From an uncultured Bacilli bacterium (GTDB lineage Bacteria > Bacillota_I > Bacilli_A > RF39 > UBA660), in NCBI GenBank assembly GCA_934101425.1, contig CAKOQQ010000005.1, forward strand, positions 62,001 to 126,000: a stretch of 64,000 nt of DNA, written 5' to 3'. Of this stretch, positions 9,808 through 17,086 are shown in pieces. Below the pieces are notes generated by a model that searched no databases, was not told where the DNA came from, and was given only the letters and a program-made list of their open reading frames with translations. A program made the translations under genes and the position numbers. Each line of letters opens with the position of its first letter. The first letter of the stretch is position 1.

Positions 9808-9847
9808 AAAAAAATCTCCTTTCATATCTATTAAGATACAAAGGAGA
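9808..9847 (-). promoter_or_regulatory. sigG: Hairpin that sequesters the sigG ribosome binding site and resembles a terminator
   Basis: On the minus strand TCTCCTTT (9847-9840) pairs with AAAGGAGA (9822-9815), extended by AGATA/TATCT toward a 4-base loop. A run of seven T follows, then immediately the sigG ATG at 9807. The 3' arm is the sigG Shine-Dalgarno, so long transcripts entering from upstream genes would have sigG translation blocked, or would terminate at the T run. In B. subtilis a comparable leader hairpin is known to stop translation of sigG on read-through spoIIG transcripts. Confidence 0.75.
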
Positions 9848-9852
9848 CCTTT

Positions 9853-10371
9853 TTATTCACCTTTTAAAAATTTTGTTATATGTTTAATTACTTTTTTATC
9901 AGTAGTAAATACATTATATGTATTATAACTATATATTTTTAATTTATCAGGATATATTTTTATTTTTTTTACATTATTTAAGTCAATAGATATTTTTCTA
10001 TTTAAAACAGCCATTGTAATCTTTTTATTTTTAGCTAAATATTTAGAAGCATCATCTTTAGTATACTTTATATTAAAATCGTATATATATAAATGATCAT
10101 CATTTATTTCATAAATAATCATATACTTAAACTTAGATAATGCACCTAATAAATAGAATATTACAAATATTGCTAATAGTGCAGCAATATAAGTGCCTAA
10201 AAATATTAAAGCTTGTAATTCTATATATTTTGTAGTTTCTTTCTTTATAATTAAAAGTATTAAATAAAGTAAAAATGGTAACCAATTAATAATAGATACT
10301 ATTTTTATAATTCCACTTTTTAAATATGTATTATTATATATTTTTTCTTCTCTTAACCATTTCTTTTGCAT
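9853..10371 (-). CDS. Hypothetical membrane protein with C-terminal cytoplasmic beta domain
   Basis: 172 residues from the ATG at 10371 (MQKKWLREEK); an in-frame GTG three codons earlier is less well placed against the GGGTGTG binding site. Two long hydrophobic stretches at about 20-75 form the membrane part. The last 90 residues (DDHLYIYDFNIKYTKDD, ISIDLNNVKKIKIYPDKLKIY) look like an all-beta PH-like domain as in bacterial YdbT/YcxB-type proteins, but no family is firmly recognised. Its start lies inside the end of the PAP2 gene (38-base overlap), so the two are probably coupled. It lies just upstream of the sigG hairpin. Confidence 0.65.
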   Translation of the reverse strand: MQKKWLREEKIYNNTYLKSGIIKIVSIINWLPFLLYLILLIIKKETTKYIELQALIFLGTYIAALLAIFVIFYLLGALSKFKYMIIYEINDDHLYIYDFNIKYTKDDASKYLAKNKKITMAVLNRKISIDLNNVKKIKIYPDKLKIYSYNTYNVFTTDKKVIKHITKFLKGE

Positions 10372-10957
10372 TTTTATCACACCCTACTAACTTATAAAAA
10401 ATAAATAAGAATATAATTCCCAAGAAAAAACCACCTAGAGTATCACTAAAATAATGTACTCCTAAATATATTCTTGTAAACATAATTAACATAACAAGTA
10501 TACCATAAATAGTCCATAAAACATAACTTTTTTTGTAATATTTATTTAAGAGTACTAAAATACTACCATAAAGTAGAGTCGTTATAAAAGTATGTCCAGA
10601 AGGAAAACTATAAGTATTTTCTATCATAAGTCTTAAAATATCTGGTCTATTTCTAGCGATTATAAGTTTAAGCATGAATGAAGTAATATTACCTATAATC
10701 ATAATTATTAGAAAATATTTTAAATCATCTTTCTTATTATACTTATATAGTAAAATAGATGTAATTATTATTATTATAATACTAAATACTACTGATCCTA
10801 TATTAGTAATAATTCTAATTATACTAGTTAAATCCTTATTTATTAACATACTTATATATTTATATAAATAAGTATCTATATATAAATCTTTTTTTATTAC
10901 TACAAATAAAGTTACTAAAATAAAACCAATTAAACTTAAATACAACACTTTTTTCAT
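10334..10957 (-). CDS. PAP2-family membrane lipid phosphatase
   Basis: 207 residues with about six membrane helices and the three PAP2 motifs: KLIIARNRP at about 110-118, SFPSGHTF at about 131-138, and TRIYLGVHYFSD at about 180. Members remove phosphate from undecaprenyl pyrophosphate or phosphatidylglycerol phosphate at the outer membrane face. It overlaps the gmk stop by 4 bases. A second undecaprenyl pyrophosphate phosphatase of the unrelated UppP type lies at 22.8 kb, so this one may be redundant with it or act on another lipid. Confidence 0.88.
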   Translation of the reverse strand: MKKVLYLSLIGFILVTLFVVIKKDLYIDTYLYKYISMLINKDLTSIIRIITNIGSVVFSIIIIIITSILLYKYNKKDDLKYFLIIMIIGNITSFMLKLIIARNRPDILRLMIENTYSFPSGHTFITTLLYGSILVLLNKYYKKSYVLWTIYGILVMLIMFTRIYLGVHYFSDTLGGFFLGIIFLFIFYKLVGCDKNAKEMVKRRKNI

Positions 10958-11601
10958 TCTAATTCCACCAAATATTCATGTATTTCTTCTTCTACGCTAT
11001 TTAAATCAAAATCTTCTATTCTATCAACACGACATTTTTCAGACTCTATTATAGCTTCTACTTTTTTAGAAGCAAGTTCTACCTCATCATTTATAACTAC
11101 ATAATTATATTTAGTTATCTCATTTAATTCTTTATATATTCTTTGAAACCTTTTATATAAAGAAGATTTTGTTTCTGTATTTCTATCAACTAATCTTCTT
11201 TTAAGTTCTGATATTGAAGGAGGCAAAACAAATATAAATATAGCTTCTTCTACTAATTCTTTTATTTTAAGAGCTCCCTCTATCTCTATTACAAGAATAA
11301 CATCAATTCCTTTTTTTATTAAATTATATACATTTTCTTTTGGTGTACCATAATAGTTATCACCATATATCGCATACTCTAAAAATTCATCATTAGTAAT
11401 TCTTTTAGTAAATTCTTCTTTGGAAATAAAGTAATAGTCAACACCATCAGTTTCACCCACTCTTTTTTCCCTAGTTGTCATAGATACAGATTCAACTATA
11501 TTACTATTTCTACTAGTTATATATTTACTTATTGATGTTTTACCACTACCTGATGGTCCTGATAAAACAATTATATTTCCTTCTTTTTTTCTTTTAAACA
11601 T
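10954..11601 (-). CDS. gmk: Guanylate kinase
   Basis: 215 residues, normal length. P-loop GPSGSGKTS at about 15-23, then SVSMTTREKRVGETDGVDYYF, the GMP-binding segment of guanylate kinases, and RLVDRNTET in the lid. It converts GMP to GDP with ATP. It lies in the same direction as sigE upstream and PAP2 downstream; the 27-base gap to sigE and 4-base overlap with PAP2 suggest cotranscription. Confidence 0.95.
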   Translation of the reverse strand: MFKRKKEGNIIVLSGPSGSGKTSISKYITSRNSNIVESVSMTTREKRVGETDGVDYYFISKEEFTKRITNDEFLEYAIYGDNYYGTPKENVYNLIKKGIDVILVIEIEGALKIKELVEEAIFIFVLPPSISELKRRLVDRNTETKSSLYKRFQRIYKELNEITKYNYVVINDEVELASKKVEAIIESEKCRVDRIEDFDLNSVEEEIHEYLVELE

Positions 11602-11628
11602 ATTATCACACTTTCATTATATCATAAT

Positions 11629-12321
11629 CTAATATTTAGATAAATACTTTAATCTTTTAATAACTTTTTTTTCAATTCTAGAAATATAGGATTGACTTAT
11701 ACCAAGAAGAGATGCTACATCCTTTTGAGTTAATTCTTCATTATCATATAACCCATATCTTAATACCATTATTTCTTTATCTCTTTTATTTAATTTGGAT
11801 ATTTCTTCATATAATAATTTCTTTTCTACTTCATGAACTAAATCTTTAGTAACTATATCATCATCAGTACCTAAAATATCTTCTAGGTGTAATTCATTAC
11901 CTTCAGCATCAAAACTTAAACTATCTTCAAAACTTACTTCACCTTTTCTTCTTTTATTTTTTCTTAAATACATAAGTATTTCATTATCTATACATCTTGA
12001 TGCATAAGTTGCAAGTTTAATATTTTTATCTAATTTATAAGTATTAACTCCTTTTATGAGCCCTATAGTACCTATTGACACTAAATCTTCTAAATCAATG
12101 CCTGTCGATTCATATTTTTTAGATAAAAAAACTACTAATCTTAAATTGTGCTCTATTAATTTATTTTTAGCTTCACTACTACCTTCCATACTTTTAAGTA
12201 CTAATTCTGTTTCCTCTTCTTTAGTAAGTGGTTCTGGTAATTTATCAGCACTTCCAACAAAAAACACATTATTTATAGGGTTAAAAATTCTAATAATAAA
12301 TTCTTTTATTTTCTTTAACAT
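11629..12321 (-). CDS. sigE: Sporulation sigma factor pro-sigma-E
   Basis: 230 residues. The first 25 or so (MLKKIKEFIIRIFNPINNVF) form a hydrophobic, amphipathic pro-sequence, followed by LPEPLTKEEE as in B. subtilis sigma-E. Region 2 has NLRLVVFLSKKYESTGIDLEDLVSIGTIGL and KLATYASRCIDNEILMYLRKNKRRK-type sequence, and region 4 has KDVASLLGISQSYISRIEKK. It directs mother-cell transcription after removal of the pro-sequence by SpoIIGA, whose gene is immediately upstream and overlaps by 7 bases. This neighbour favours sigma-E over sigma-K. Confidence 0.92.
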   Translation of the reverse strand: MLKKIKEFIIRIFNPINNVFFVGSADKLPEPLTKEEETELVLKSMEGSSEAKNKLIEHNLRLVVFLSKKYESTGIDLEDLVSIGTIGLIKGVNTYKLDKNIKLATYASRCIDNEILMYLRKNKRRKGEVSFEDSLSFDAEGNELHLEDILGTDDDIVTKDLVHEVEKKLLYEEISKLNKRDKEIMVLRYGLYDNEELTQKDVASLLGISQSYISRIEKKVIKRLKYLSKY

Positions 12322-13097
12322 AGTTCCTCCATTAATTTATAATTTAATATACAATCTATTCCATCAATATTTATTTTTTTATCAATTAAACCTACTAACA
12401 TTTTATTTTTATAACTTATTCCGTCAATCAAAATATCATCAACACTAATACATTCCAATAAACTTACATTATCAATTGTCATATATGGAACAATTATTTT
12501 ATTAGTTATATTATCTATTTTATTTTTAGGTATTAATATAATAGGCTTTTTCATATATGGATCTACAAGCTTATTACCAGTATCTATAAAACCAGTTAAT
12601 TTAATTATTTTATTTTTAAAATATATCTCTACATTATGATATATATTATAATTTATTTTCTCTTTCATTTGTTTAATATATATAAATAAAATAATTGGTG
12701 ATACTAGAAATAGTATAATAATATTAATACTTAATCCTTTAAATATAAAAATTATCCCCTCCTGTCTATAGGAAAATAAGATATTTAAATAGTATAAAAA
12801 TCCTCCTAATATAATACTAACCATATATAAATATAAAAAGTTTTTTATTACATACTTTATATTTTGATATCCAAAAGATATATAAGTCATAATAAATCCT
12901 AATAATATTTTATATATAAATAATTCTAAATTACTTAATTTTATAAGTAAAAATAAAACACTTAAACTACCTACAAATGCTCCTAATATAATTCTAGTTA
13001 AATTCTTTTTCCTTTTTAAGACAATTCCTACTACCATAAGAATTATTAAATCTATAACAAAATTCAAAAAAAGAATTAAATCCATATATATAATCAT
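12315..13097 (-). CDS. spoIIGA: Sigma-E processing protease SpoIIGA
   Basis: 260 residues. Five membrane helices occupy the first 140 residues, and a cytoplasmic half follows with GFIDTGNKLVDP at 169-180, the aspartic-protease motif of SpoIIGA with catalytic Asp172. It cleaves pro-sigma-E in the mother cell when signalled by SpoIIR from the forespore. The ATG follows TAGGTGATAAT. The end overlaps sigE by 7 bases, the conserved spoIIG arrangement. Confidence 0.92.
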   Translation of the reverse strand: MIIYMDLILFLNFVIDLIILMVVGIVLKRKKNLTRIILGAFVGSLSVLFLLIKLSNLELFIYKILLGFIMTYISFGYQNIKYVIKNFLYLYMVSIILGGFLYYLNILFSYRQEGIIFIFKGLSINIIILFLVSPIILFIYIKQMKEKINYNIYHNVEIYFKNKIIKLTGFIDTGNKLVDPYMKKPIILIPKNKIDNITNKIIVPYMTIDNVSLLECISVDDILIDGISYKNKMLVGLIDKKINIDGIDCILNYKLMEELC

Positions 13098-13120
13098 ATT
13101 ATCACCTACTTAAGTATACA

Positions 13121-13145
13121 AAAAAAAGACACTATAAAGTGTCGT
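13121..13145 (-). terminator. Terminator of the prepilin-like gene at 13.2 kb
   Basis: Stem GACACT / AGTGTC with ATAA loop (13128-13143), followed on the minus strand by eight T. It separates the pilin gene from spoIIGA. Confidence 0.75.
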
Positions 13146-13154
13146 TTTATGTAC

Positions 13155-14213
13155 TTATTTTAATATATTTTTTGAGATAGTGATAACTGGGCGCACACCG
13201 CGGTTGTCTACAATATTCACGCTGATGCCGCCCAAGTGGCCAGTGCAGTTCACGCGCCAAGCGATGTTAGAAATGCCGGAATGTGCAGTGTTTGTCCAGT
13301 ATCCACCATTACTAGAATCAGCTACATTACATCCGTATGTTGTACAAGAGTTTGTATTATCAAATAACCATGCGTATTTATTTGTTCCTGCTGCTCCTTT
13401 GTATTGTGTTTGTGTATTATCATGAAAATAATACCAGTTATTATTCCAATTTGGATATCCTGTTATAGTAGCTATTTCACTTGCTTCTATTAGTCTAGCA
13501 TTTATATTTTTATTCCAACTAGCGGTATCACTTTTTAGTTGTTTTAATAATGTAATTGGTCCTTTACTATTATTTCCATCAGTTCCATATTCTGCTTCTG
13601 TTCCACCTGCTTCAATATAATCTTCTTTTGTTACCCATGCAACTTTTGCTGTTGTATTATGATCTAGTAATAAGTTTACTCTATCATTTCCTTCATCATT
13701 AAATGTATACCATTTCATACATCCTGTCTTAGTTCCTGTAGCGCTTACTGCTTCAGAGCTATTACATTTCTTATTTGTTTCTGGATTATAGTATACTACT
13801 GTTCCATTTGCGTATGTTGTTTCTTGTGGTATTTCTATAGTGCATTCATTTTCATCTGTTTTAGTGCTTGTAACATTTCCATCAACACTTACTTCTACAC
13901 AGTAACCTGATATATACATTTTTCCATATGCAGTACCATTAGTATCATAACTAAGTAATCCTTTTTTTGCCTTTTCTCCATCATACTTAAGTGTATCAGT
14001 ACTTAAATCAATATTAGAATTTGGCTTATTTTCCATTAGATTTTCCATGTAATGGCTTTCTGCAGTTCTTACTATATTTCTTGCACTTGCTTCTGCTGCT
14101 GATTTTTTAGAGTCTTCTATAACATTTAATACTGCTGGTGTTGCAATTAGTGCTATTACCGCTAGTATTACTATTACAGCGAGTAACTCTATTAGTGTAA
14201 ATCCTTTTTTCAT
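13155..14213 (-). CDS. Prepilin-like surface protein with C-terminal lectin-like domain
   Basis: 352 residues. It opens MKKGFTLIELLAVIVILAVI: prepilin peptidase site after Gly4, Phe5 at +1, Glu9 at +5, then one membrane helix. Residues 1-110 share a module with the pilin-Hint protein at 58-59 kb, including GKMYISGYC at about 97-105. From about 138 to the end is a C-type-lectin-like region rich in W, N and G, ending GGYWTNTAHS, AWRVN and DNRGVRPVITISK. This ending and the base composition of its DNA (next entry) resemble targets of diversity-generating retroelements. Expression is preceded by a leader reading frame and terminator (14235-14412). No pilus assembly genes are nearby, so it may be a minor pilin or a stand-alone surface protein. 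Confidence 0.85.
   Translation of the reverse strand: MKKGFTLIELLAVIVILAVIALIATPAVLNVIEDSKKSAAEASARNIVRTAESHYMENLMENKPNSNIDLSTDTLKYDGEKAKKGLLSYDTNGTAYGKMYISGYCVEVSVDGNVTSTKTDENECTIEIPQETTYANGTVVYYNPETNKKCNSSEAVSATGTKTGCMKWYTFNDEGNDRVNLLLDHNTTAKVAWVTKEDYIEAGGTEAEYGTDGNNSKGPITLLKQLKSDTASWNKNINARLIEASEIATITGYPNWNNNWYYFHDNTQTQYKGAAGTNKYAWLFDNTNSCTTYGCNVADSSNGGYWTNTAHSGISNIAWRVNCTGHLGGISVNIVDNRGVRPVITISKNILK
13185..13280 (-). other. GC-rich patch: candidate retroelement variable region
   Basis: 96 bases coding residues 312-343 of the prepilin-like protein. By hand count 55 of 96 bases are G or C, against a very AT-rich surrounding. The codons GGC, CGC, GTG, CAC, ATC and AGC are rare elsewhere in the window. 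Codons at likely variable sites (TGC, GGC, CAC, GGC, GGC, ATC, AGC, ATT, GTA, GAC) can all be derived from AAC, AAT or AAA by changing only A, the signature of adenine mutagenesis. The 3' end (CGCGGTGTGCGCCCA) could be the fixed homology site. No template repeat or reverse transcriptase is in the window. Confidence 0.6.
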
Positions 14214-14234
14214 ATTCCCTCCTCATTTAAGGTA

Positions 14235-14280
14235 TTAAAAAAATCACAAAACTCTAGGAAATTCCTAGTTCTTGTGATTT
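14235..14280 (-). terminator. Attenuator-like terminator before the prepilin-like gene
   Basis: Long inverted repeat at 14241-14280 (minus strand CACAAGAACTAGGAA pairing with TTCCTAGAGTTTTGTG), followed by eight T. It lies immediately before the pilin ribosome binding site (GAGGAGGGA) and after a 31-codon frame whose last codons and stop form the 5' arm. A nearly identical hairpin precedes the pilin-Hint gene. Confidence 0.8.
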
Positions 14281-14360
14281 ATATACATGACTAATAGGTG
14301 GTTATTAAATATTAACCCCCCCCCACAAATATAAGAAGTATTATATTTTGTATTAGCCAT
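14265..14360 (-). CDS. 31-codon leader frame upstream of prepilin-like gene (copy A)
   Basis: Encodes a peptide starting MANTKYNTSYICGGG and ending YINHKN, with AAGGAAGTGA as ribosome binding site. A related 30-codon frame (MANINYNTSYICEGG...YINHKN) occupies the same place before the pilin-Hint gene, and DNA identity is high at both ends. The stop codon is in the 5' arm of the terminator stem, so a ribosome finishing this frame would cover the stem. This suggests a regulatory leader peptide; a short functional peptide or a structured RNA element are alternatives. A run of nine G at codons 13-15 is a likely slippage site. Confidence 0.55.
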   Translation of the reverse strand: MANTKYNTSYICGGGLIFNNHLLVMYINHKN

Positions 14361-14383
14361 ATATTCACTTCCTTACTATATTT

Positions 14384-14412
14384 ATTATATCTTTCGATTT
14401 CGGTAATGTCAA
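14384..14412 (-). promoter_or_regulatory. Sigma-A-type promoter of leader frame copy A
   Basis: Minus strand TTGACA (14412-14407), 17-base spacer, TATAAT (14389-14384): a consensus housekeeping promoter. Transcription would start at about 14377, just before the leader-frame ribosome binding site. Confidence 0.8.
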
Positions 14413-14510
14413 TGTTTTATATTATTTATTTTTTCTTCAGTTATTTCATTTTTATAATAAGTAAATTATTTCTTTGATATTTTATTTCTACCTTATAGTA
14501 ATTTAATGTA
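14413..14510. other. Intergenic stretch with nothing recognised
   Basis: Part of the 14214-14619 gap. Apart from the leader frame, attenuator, promoter and the haemolysin terminator listed separately, no reading frame, repeat or RNA motif was recognised here. Confidence 0.5.
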
Positions 14511-14553
14511 TTAAAAAATCATAAAAACTAAAATGTTTATAGTTTTTATGATT
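14511..14553 (-). terminator. Terminator of the haemolysin III gene
   Basis: Stem ATCATAAAAACTA / TAGTTTTTATGAT (14518-14552) with a 9-base loop, followed on the minus strand by six T. Confidence 0.7.
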
Positions 14554-14619
14554 AAAATGTATTATTAATTACTATTACTTGAAAAAGTATAATTAATTTA
14601 TATTTTTTCATATATTATC

Positions 14620-15273
14620 TTACATTATATATAAATATATGGCAAAGAAAAATGATATTGATGCTAGTAAGACAAATACATGAAATAGTGAATGCATATA
14701 TTTCTTTTTCTTTCCAATTCCATACATTATAGCACCTATAGTATATAAAATACCACCTAGAAGTGTTAAATATAAACATTTACTATTTACACTTTTAATT
14801 AGTGTTGGAAGTGTAAATATAATCATCCAACCCATTACTAGGTATAATACCATAGATACTTTTTTAAATTTGTTTAAATTTACTGCATTTAAAGTAACTC
14901 CTATTACCATACAAGCTAAATTAACTGAGAATATTACCCAACCTATAGTCTTAGGCAATGCTACTAAGGCGTATGGGGTATATGTACCAAATATAAGTAA
15001 ATAAATCGCACAATGATCTATTATTCTAAATACTCTTTTACCATTATTAACTTTTAATGAATGATAAAGACAAGAACATAAATAAAGTATTATAGAAAAA
15101 CTACCATATATTGATGCACTTACAACAGCGTAAGCGTTATGATCCTTTGCTCCTTTTACTATGCATAATACAAGTGCTGCAATGGATAATCCAGCTCCTA
15201 TACCATGTGTAATAGCATTTATTAATTCTTCACTTAGTGAATACTTAGGAATTTCTATTTTTTTTAGTGCCAT
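14620..15273 (-). CDS. Haemolysin III / PAQR-family membrane protein
   Basis: 217 residues from the ATG at 15273; an in-frame TTG three codons earlier is less likely. Seven membrane helices and the HlyIII family motifs NAITHGIGAG, CSCLYHSL, DHCAIYLLIFGTYTPY and a C-terminal HSLFHVFVLL, with conserved His, Asp and Ser of the PAQR zinc site. Bacterial members (YqfA, TrhA) affect membrane fluidity and lipid balance; pore formation is a historical label. It overlaps the end of the acyl-CoA synthetase gene by 29 bases, so the pair is probably one TetR-controlled lipid operon. Confidence 0.88.
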   Translation of the reverse strand: MALKKIEIPKYSLSEELINAITHGIGAGLSIAALVLCIVKGAKDHNAYAVVSASIYGSFSIILYLCSCLYHSLKVNNGKRVFRIIDHCAIYLLIFGTYTPYALVALPKTIGWVIFSVNLACMVIGVTLNAVNLNKFKKVSMVLYLVMGWMIIFTLPTLIKSVNSKCLYLTLLGGILYTIGAIMYGIGKKKKYMHSLFHVFVLLASISFFFAIYLYIM

Positions 15274-16987
15274 TATCTTCAAGCTTTCTAAATGCTACTT
15301 TACCAACAGCTGTCATAGGTAGTTCATCTCTAAATTCATATTCAGTTGGTACAGCGTATCCAGCTAAGTTATTTTTACAATATATTTTTATTTTAGTTCT
15401 TACATCAGAAGTATTTTCCACATTATCTTTAAGTACTATTACCGCTTTTGGAGTTTGTCCTTTTGTTTTATGAGGAATACCTATTACAGTAGAAGTTTTA
15501 ACATATTCACATTTATTTATAATTTCTTCAAGTTCAATTGGATATACATTATATCCATTTGTTATAATCATTCTCTTAAGTCTAGATGTATAAAATACTC
15601 TACCAGTTTCATCTATATAACCTAAATCACCTGTATGAAGCCATATTTTACCATCAGAATGTCTTACTAATGTATTATTTGTTTCATCTTCTTCATTTAT
15701 ATATCCCATCATAACAGTTGGTCCTGAAATACATAGTTCACCTACTTCACCAGATGGTTTTTCTACATCGCTACCTACTTCAAAACTTCTTATTTCCATA
15801 TCAGGGTTAGGAATTCCAATTGTACCATTCTTTGCATCTTCTTCGTCCATAATAGCGGTTGCACATGCAAATCCTGTAGCTTCTGATAATCCATAACCAA
15901 CCTTTACAACTGCTGAACTACCATGTTCGTGCAAGAACTCTTCAAAATTATTTTTTACTTCTTCTGATAAATAGTCTCCACCAACTACTACTACTCCAAT
16001 ATTTTTTAGAGCATTTTTACCAGGATCGGCATCATTTAATGATAATTTTAATAATGATGGTACTGCTGGATATACAATAGGTTTGTATTTTTTTAATTCT
16101 TTATTTATTTTTTTAGTATTTATTTTAGGTACAATTATACATGTCATCCCTGCTACTAAACAAGTATGGCAACATAAAGCTAGGCCAAATACATGAAATA
16201 TTGGAAGTGCAGAAAGTACACTACTACCAGGTCTTATATATTCTTTACATACACTTCTTGTTTGAAGAGCCATAGCATTAAAGTTAAGATTAGATATAAT
16301 AATACCTTTTGGCTTGCCTGTAGTTCCTCCACTATATATAATAGCGGCTGGATCAGTAGCATTTCTTTTTACTTTTACAATTTCTTTTTTATTCTTTAAA
16401 AAATCACTATAAGATAACATATTATCTTCTAATTTCAAATTAACATTAGATTTAATATTATATAGTGTTTTTAAAATAGGATTTAAACTAACACTACTTG
16501 GTACCATTATAAAATTTTTAACATTTATATCTCTAGCTTTTGGCATAGATACATCAGAACAAAATAATGTATCACTATCTCCTTCTTTTAAAGCTCTTTT
16601 AATATCTTCAGTAGAAGATAATGGGTGTACTATATTAGCAATAGCACCTATTTTATTTATAGCATAAATAAGAGCAAAACTTTCTGGAGTATTAGGTAAA
16701 CATAATGTTACACATTCATTTTCTACTATATCTAAACTCATAAGTGATGATGCTATATCATCAATCATTTTCATGAATTCACGAAATGTATATTCAGTAT
16801 CAAAATATCTTATTGCAATATAATTTGGATAATTTGATGCTGTTTCTTTTAATTTATCATATATACTACCTTCAAAGTAGTTTAAATGCCTTGGCATATC
16901 TTTATAATATTGTTGCCAAGGATATTCATAATTTTCTTTCTTTATAAATTTTACTATTTTATCAATATATTCATTAACTATTCCCAT
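15245..16987 (-). CDS. Acyl-CoA synthetase-like AMP-forming ligase
   Basis: 580 residues, ANL superfamily. The AMP-binding loop is YSGGTTGKPKG at about 218-228, followed by LPIFHVFGLAL, GYGLSEATG, WLHTGDLGYID, RLKRMIITNGYNVYP, and the C-terminal catalytic Lys in GKVAFRKLE. These activate a carboxylic acid, probably a fatty acid, as acyl-AMP and then acyl-CoA. The N-terminal 30 residues are an added basic segment shared with the two paralogues at 31.8-36 kb. It is divergent from a TetR gene across a perfect palindrome that overlaps its -10 box. The acyl chain cannot be predicted. Confidence 0.85.
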   Translation of the reverse strand: MGIVNEYIDKIVKFIKKENYEYPWQQYYKDMPRHLNYFEGSIYDKLKETASNYPNYIAIRYFDTEYTFREFMKMIDDIASSLMSLDIVENECVTLCLPNTPESFALIYAINKIGAIANIVHPLSSTEDIKRALKEGDSDTLFCSDVSMPKARDINVKNFIMVPSSVSLNPILKTLYNIKSNVNLKLEDNMLSYSDFLKNKKEIVKVKRNATDPAAIIYSGGTTGKPKGIIISNLNFNAMALQTRSVCKEYIRPGSSVLSALPIFHVFGLALCCHTCLVAGMTCIIVPKINTKKINKELKKYKPIVYPAVPSLLKLSLNDADPGKNALKNIGVVVVGGDYLSEEVKNNFEEFLHEHGSSAVVKVGYGLSEATGFACATAIMDEEDAKNGTIGIPNPDMEIRSFEVGSDVEKPSGEVGELCISGPTVMMGYINEEDETNNTLVRHSDGKIWLHTGDLGYIDETGRVFYTSRLKRMIITNGYNVYPIELEEIINKCEYVKTSTVIGIPHKTKGQTPKAVIVLKDNVENTSDVRTKIKIYCKNNLAGYAVPTEYEFRDELPMTAVGKVAFRKLEDNGTKKNRNS

Positions 16988-17006
16988 AGGTCTTTCCTTT
17001 CAATTT

Positions 17007-17034
17007 ATTATATGTTACAATTGTAACATATAAT
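17007..17034. promoter_or_regulatory. Perfect 28-bp palindrome, probable TetR operator over divergent promoters
   Basis: Half-site ATTATATGTTACAA is followed directly by its exact reverse complement. Its right end is TATAAT on the plus strand and its left end is TATAAT on the minus strand, so each edge can be a -10 box for tetR and for the synthetase gene. The half-site occurs once more at 17058-17071, before the tetR start. A dimeric TetR protein bound here would block both promoters. Confidence 0.8.
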
Positions 17035-17086
17035 TCAATTATTATATAGTCATATTTATTATATGTTACAAAAAGAGGTGTTTTGT

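Noticed and set aside
13185..13280. Foreign insertion as explanation of the GC-rich patch
   Set aside because: The patch is in frame, continues the family C-terminus (RGVRPVITISK) and has no terminal repeats, so a diversified or codon-shifted segment fits better than an inserted element.
13180..13425. An 81-codon plus-strand frame over the GC-rich patch
   Set aside because: It is the antisense of the prepilin C-terminus; it has no ribosome binding site and a Cys/Pro-rich random composition. The minus-strand product matches two other pilin loci.
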